Shown here: one piece after another, positions 61,071-64,000 of the stretch
Position numbering within the stretch: the first letter of the stretch is position 1
Layout of the letters: the number at the start of each line of letters is the position of its first letter
Source of the DNA: Thalassobius sp047123305
GTDB taxonomy: Bacteria > Pseudomonadota > Alphaproteobacteria > Rhodobacterales > Rhodobacteraceae
NCBI RefSeq assembly: GCF_047123305.1
Contig: NZ_CP138918.1
Location: 62,001 to 126,000, forward strand
DNA: 64,000 nt
Direction of reading: 5' to 3'
Program-made: the position numbers and the translations under genes
Notes under the pieces: generated by a model
Told to the model about the DNA's origin: nothing
The model's input: the letters and a program-made list of their open reading frames with translations, nothing else
Database searches by the model: none

Positions 61071-62207
61071 ATGGGTATTTTCGATTTCCTCAAAGGGGAA
61101 TTTATCGACGTCATTCATTGGGTGGATGAAACGCGGGACACGCTGGTGTGGCGGTTTGAACGTGAAGGGCACGAAATCAAATACGGTGCGAAGCTGACCG
61201 TGCGCGAAGGCCAGTCTGCGGTTTTTGTTCATGAAGGTCAGTTGGCGGATGTCTTCTCGCCTGGGCTTTATATGTTGGAAACCAACAACATGCCCCTGAT
61301 GACGACGTTGCAGCACTGGGATCACGGTTTCAAATCGCCGTTCAAATCCGAGATCTACTTCGTGAACACCAACCGGTTCACCGATTTGAAGTGGGGCACC
61401 AAAAACCCCATTATGATCCGCGATGCGGACTTTGGTCCCACACGGATCCGCGCCTTTGGCACCTACTCCATTAAGGTAAATGACCCGGCTCTGTTCCTGA
61501 CCGAGATTGTTGGCACCGACGGCGAGTTTACCATGGACGAGGTGAGCTTCCAGATCCGCAACATCATCGTCCAGGAGTTTTCCCGGGCGATTGCGGCTTC
61601 GGGCATTCCGGTGCTGGATATGGCCGCGAATACAGGCGAAGTGGGCAAGCTGATTGCCCAGGCGATTGACCCGGTATTGGCGGAATACGGGCTATCGATC
61701 CCCGAGCTTTACATCGAAAACATCTCGCTGCCGCCAGCGGTTGAGCAGGCTTTGGATCAACGCACCTCGCGCGGTATTGCCGGCAATCTGGACGATCACA
61801 TGAAATGGAAAGCCGCCGAGGCCATGGGCAAGGGTGGGGCGATGGACCAGTCGATGGGCATGGGCATGGGGGCCGGCATGGGCATGCAGATGGCCCAGAA
61901 TATGGCGCAAAACATGATGGGCCAAGGGGGACCTTGGGGGGGGCAACCCGCTGCGGCTGCCCCGGCAGTTGCACCGCCGCCCCCGCCGCCGGTTGAACAT
62001 GTCTGGCATGTTGCCGAAAACGGCCAGACCAAAGGACCATTTTCCAAAGCGCAGATGGGCCGGATGGCGCAGACGGGCGACCTCAGTCGCGAAAGTCTGG
62101 TTTGGACGCCGGGTCAGGATGGCTGGAAACAGGCCGAGGACGTGGCCGAGCTGGCGCAGCTGTTTACCGTTATGCCGCCGCCCCCACCGCCGCCGCCGGC
62201 TGGCTAA
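61071..62207 (+). CDS. SPFH-domain protein with C-terminal GYF_2 domain (YdjI-like)
   Basis: 378 residues. SPFH/virion-core-type domain at about 1-250 (MGIFDFLKGEFIDVIHWVDE, RNIIVQEFSRAIAASGIPVL), a Met/Gly-rich linker (MGMGMGAGMGMQMAQNMAQN), a proline run, a GYF_2 domain (about 305-365: VWHVAENGQTKGPFSKAQMG, WTPGQDGWKQ) and a second proline run at the end. YdjI of B. subtilis, part of the PspA membrane-stress system, is a relative without the GYF domain. GGAGGG lies upstream of the ATG. It ends the operon. Confidence 0.9.
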   Translation: MGIFDFLKGEFIDVIHWVDETRDTLVWRFEREGHEIKYGAKLTVREGQSAVFVHEGQLADVFSPGLYMLETNNMPLMTTLQHWDHGFKSPFKSEIYFVNTNRFTDLKWGTKNPIMIRDADFGPTRIRAFGTYSIKVNDPALFLTEIVGTDGEFTMDEVSFQIRNIIVQEFSRAIAASGIPVLDMAANTGEVGKLIAQAIDPVLAEYGLSIPELYIENISLPPAVEQALDQRTSRGIAGNLDDHMKWKAAEAMGKGGAMDQSMGMGMGAGMGMQMAQNMAQNMMGQGGPWGGQPAAAAPAVAPPPPPPVEHVWHVAENGQTKGPFSKAQMGRMAQTGDLSRESLVWTPGQDGWKQAEDVAELAQLFTVMPPPPPPPPAG

Positions 62208-62229
62208 TCTGAAAGGCATTCTAACATAA

Positions 62230-62256
62230 AAGAGGCGCCCCGCGGGGCGCCTTTAG
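62230..62256. terminator. Terminator between the SPFH gene and the CZB-like gene 1
   Basis: GGCGCCCC-GC-GGGGCGCC, followed by TTTAG on + and TCTTTTATG on -; probably serves both convergent genes. Confidence 0.85.
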
Positions 62257-62280
62257 TTCAGAGCAGATCGGAAGTGGCGC

Positions 62281-62658
62281 TTAGGCGACTTCCATCTTCC
62301 AATGCGACAGCGCCTTGGTCAGAGCGGCGGCAGCATCCGCGTAGTAGCCGGTGGCCAGCTCATCAATGGCGGCGTCGAAGTGGCCGGTTGCGATCAGGGC
62401 AGCCACACCACAGGCGGCGTCATGCAGGTCGATGTGCAGCGCGTCTACCTCTTTGGCGCGGGCGTCCATCTGATCGTTTTCTTTCAGGAAAGTGATGAGT
62501 TTGCCGAGACCGCACTTCTCAGCGTTTTTGTACAGACGAACCGGCAGGCTGCGGTTCTCTTCGATCGCGGCGGCGCGCAGCTGGTGACCCAGAACGAAGT
62601 GAGCAACGATGGCGTTGTTGATGATTTCGCAGGTGTTGGTAACGGTCATCTGGGTCAT
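62281..62658 (-). CDS. Stand-alone CZB-like zinc-binding protein, copy 1
   Basis: 125 residues, soluble and all-helical. The predicted ligands are His20 (AHFVLGHQLRAAA), Cys49 (KCGLGKLITFL), His75 and His79 (LHIDLHDAACG). This His-Cys-HxxxH pattern and its spacings (29, 26 and 4 residues) fit the chemoreceptor zinc-binding (CZB) fold, for example His22/Cys52/His79/His83 of E. coli DgcZ as I recall it. There is no signalling domain attached, unlike usual CZB proteins. It is about 88% identical to copy 2. A palindromic operator lies 120 bases upstream of the start. Confidence 0.75.
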   Translation of the reverse strand: MTQMTVTNTCEIINNAIVAHFVLGHQLRAAAIEENRSLPVRLYKNAEKCGLGKLITFLKENDQMDARAKEVDALHIDLHDAACGVAALIATGHFDAAIDELATGYYADAAAALTKALSHWKMEVA

Positions 62659-62777
62659 GGGTCTGTCTCTTTCTCGTTGGTCGCTTATGCGATTGTCTGC
62701 TCTGTGTCTCTACAAACGGTAATACCCTCCCCCAAATTCGAAATCATTCTCTATAAAGTATGGCTTACAGTCTCGAT

Positions 62778-62798
62778 GGTCCTAAGCGGCCTAGGACC
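62778..62798. promoter_or_regulatory. Palindromic operator upstream of CZB-like gene 1
   Basis: GGTCCTA-(7 bases)-TAGGACC, 120-140 bases upstream of the start of copy 1. The whole region 62683-62798 resembles that before copy 2 (shared TACAAACG, CTCTA..AAGTATGG, TCTCG). The rest of the gap, to 63043, carries a few short pyrimidine-rich tracts and no gene. Confidence 0.8.
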
Positions 62799-63042
62799 AT
62801 AGCGCGGTGACAGAGAGTATTTTAACCGGAAGGGTGCAAAAACAGGGTGTCAAAGCGCCGCCACCCCCCTCTCGGAGGGATATATGGGGTATACCCCCAT
62901 GACTCGTTTTAGCTTTCAAATGACGGGAAATTGGGGGGCTTTGCGCCGCGCATCCCCGATTTCTGGACCTGTGGAGGTCAAAACCTATCCTTCGGAGTGT
63001 CCCGTAGATGCGCCAGCCCAGATCCCACAAGGGAAGCGGCAT

Positions 63043-63068
63043 GAAAAAAGGCGCCCTGGGGCGCCTTC
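63043..63068 (-). terminator. Terminator of CZB-like gene 2
   Basis: On the minus strand AGGCGCCC-CA-GGGCGCCT is followed by TTTTT, shortly after the stop at 63095. Confidence 0.88.
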
Positions 63069-63094
63069 ATCATGAGAGCCGAGGAGAGCAGGTG

Positions 63095-63472
63095 TTAGGC
63101 AACTTCCATTTTCCAGTGCGACAGCGCCTTGGTCAGGGCTGCAGCAGCTTCGGCGTAGTAGCCGGTCGACAGCTCATCGATGGCCTCATCAAAGTGACCA
63201 GTGGCGATCAGGGCAGCCACTCCACAGGCCGCGTCGTGCAGATCGATGTGCAGACCATCAACCTGTTTGGCGCGTTCATCCATCTGGTCGTTTTCCTTCA
63301 GGAAAGCGATCAGTTTGCCCAGACCACATTTCTGCGAGTTCTTGTAGGCCCGTACCGGCAGGCCGCGGTTCTCTTCGTAAGCGGCAGCGCGCAGCTGATG
63401 GCCCAGAACAAAATGCGCAACGATTGCGTTGTTGATGATCTCGCAGGTGTTGGTAACAGTCTTATGGGCCAT
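63095..63472 (-). CDS. Stand-alone CZB-like zinc-binding protein, copy 2
   Basis: 125 residues; 15 differences from copy 1 by my count, with the four predicted zinc ligands (His20, Cys49, His75, His79) unchanged. Most changes are in the loop around residues 30-48 (EENRGLPVRAYKNSQKCGLG) and in the C-terminal helix. Its start is preceded by a leader similar to that of copy 1. A dedicated terminator shows that each copy is transcribed on its own. Paralogue 3 follows at the window edge. Confidence 0.75.
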   Translation of the reverse strand: MAHKTVTNTCEIINNAIVAHFVLGHQLRAAAYEENRGLPVRAYKNSQKCGLGKLIAFLKENDQMDERAKQVDGLHIDLHDAACGVAALIATGHFDEAIDELSTGYYAEAAAALTKALSHWKMEVA

Positions 63473-63589
63473 GTCGGGTCTCTCTCGGTTAATCGCTGAT
63501 GCGAAGGTCTGCTCTCTTTAACTACAAACGACTATACCGACCCCCATTTTAGGGTGCAGTCTCTAAAAAGTATGGGTCGCACTCTCGTT

Positions 63590-63620
63590 GGTCCTAGTGG
63601 CACTAGGACTATGGTCCTAG
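63590..63620. promoter_or_regulatory. Palindromic operator upstream of CZB-like gene 2
   Basis: GGTCCTA-(7 bases)-TAGGACT at 63590-63610, then a third GGTCCTAG half site at 63613-63620. It lies 118-138 bases upstream of the start of copy 2, the same distance as in copy 1. The remainder of the gap to 63796 shows nothing I can name. Confidence 0.8.
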
Positions 63621-63795
63621 TTTTGCGACCTACACCCTGTCATCTGCGTGTATCTCACTGGAAAACAGCAGGAATCATGCCAATCCTGCCGCATCACTGG
63701 TGATTTGCGCTGATCTTAGGGACGGATCGAAATGTGGCGGCTTTGTGTCAAAAGCGGGGATTTGTCGGGACAGAGGCCCGATGTGCAAACAACGC

Positions 63796-63826
63796 AAAAG
63801 GCGACAGGCTTGCGCCCATCGCCTTT
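63796..63826 (-). terminator. Terminator of CZB-like gene 3
   Basis: On the minus strand AAAGGCGA and TCGCCTTT pair around GCGCAAG-type loops and are followed by TG; about 40 bases after the stop at 63869. Confidence 0.75.
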
Positions 63827-63868
63827 GTTCACATTTACCAAGATCACTGGTTAAGAAATCAAACGGCG

Positions 63869-64000
63869 TCAGGACGCCGCGACCAGCATTTTCATTTTCC
63901 ACTGAACCACCTCACGGGTCAGCGCTGCGCTGACCTGCGGGTAGCCGCCGGTCGCCAGCGACGAAAGCGCCTGATCATAGTGGCCATCCACAATCATTTC
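63869..64000 (-). CDS. CZB-like paralogue 3, N-terminal part outside window
   Basis: The 43 C-terminal residues are visible and end at the TGA at 63869. They read DGHYDQALSSLATGGYPQVS then AALTREVVQWKMKMLVAAS, matching the C-terminal helices of copies 1 and 2 (TGHFDAAIDELATGYYADAA, SHWKMEVA) with clear divergence and a short extra tail. The predicted zinc ligands lie beyond the window edge. This is the most divergent of the three tandem copies. Confidence 0.8.
   Translation of the reverse strand, partial: EMIVDGHYDQALSSLATGGYPQVSAALTREVVQWKMKMLVAAS

Noticed and set aside
63675..63902. 75-residue minus-strand frame near the window end
   Set aside because: Overlaps the terminator and the end of CZB-like copy 3 in a different frame; the paralogue alignment fixes the correct frame.
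1..64000. Prophage, insertion sequence or CRISPR array
   Set aside because: No transposase, integrase, phage structural gene, terminal inverted repeat or spacer-repeat series was seen.

Overview
The window is dense, GC-rich alphaproteobacterial DNA and looks like a chromosomal segment of a Roseobacter-group member of the Rhodobacterales (Ruegeria/Phaeobacter/Leisingera-like). The reasons are HdaA next to ppk-ppx, the propionyl-CoA carboxylase and methylmalonyl-CoA mutase genes with a short-chain-fatty-acid regulator of the PccR type, a bet/cho choline cluster, DUF1127 and DUF6497 proteins, and a type-A RNase P RNA. I see no phage, insertion sequence, CRISPR array, tRNA or rRNA.

Layout. 0-5.4 kb: AI-2E transporter (cut by the window edge), hdaA, ppk1 and ppx on the + strand (DnaA inactivation and polyphosphate turnover). 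5.4-11 kb: small envelope/house-keeping genes, nhaA, and an EamA permease gene broken by one extra base in a G8 tract. 11-23 kb: propionate assimilation (mcm, pccA, a group of small secreted unknowns, pccB, pccR) with TTTGCAAA operators, plus an MFS exporter. 23-31 kb: choline to glycine betaine, with betI-betB-betA divergent from choX-lysE-choW-choV across a BetI-like palindrome. 31-36.6 kb: an argO-like exporter and argP, a striking cluster of DnaA boxes, yebC, an SLC13 permease and a YmdB-type phosphoesterase. 36.6-46.8 kb: OsmC and a divergent GntR with a perfect 18-bp palindrome, 5-FCL, mgtE, guanine deaminase, two CAP lipoproteins, 8-oxoguanine deaminase, a HisN-type phosphatase, an XRE regulator and a quinone oxidoreductase. 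46.8-57.7 kb: LysR/DUF1127, a BAX-inhibitor-1 homologue, an orphan gene, rpmG, rnpB, an AmpD-like amidase, an excalibur lipoprotein, gatA/gatC, a ceramidase-like membrane protein, UPF0173, tadA and an RluB-type pseudouridine synthase. 57.8-62.2 kb: a compact + strand operon of a 26-residue membrane microprotein, an XpaC-like protein, TelA, a DUF2927 lipoprotein and an SPFH protein with a C-terminal GYF domain. 62.3-64 kb: three tandem paralogues of a stand-alone protein that I assign to the CZB zinc-binding fold from ligand spacing.

The most interesting items are: (1) five perfect and four one-mismatch DnaA boxes within 490 bp at the 3' end of argP and in the argP/yebC convergent gap, an oriC-like or DnaA-titrating element; (2) the XpaC-TelA-DUF2927-SPFH/GYF operon with its microprotein, a plausible envelope-stress or anti-invader module; (3) the tandem stand-alone CZB proteins, two of which share a palindromic operator at the same distance from the start codon; (4) a repeated two-hairpin 3' element after mcm and betA.

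All calls come from reading the sequence; no database search was run. Starts were chosen by family length, ribosome-binding sites and overlaps with neighbours.
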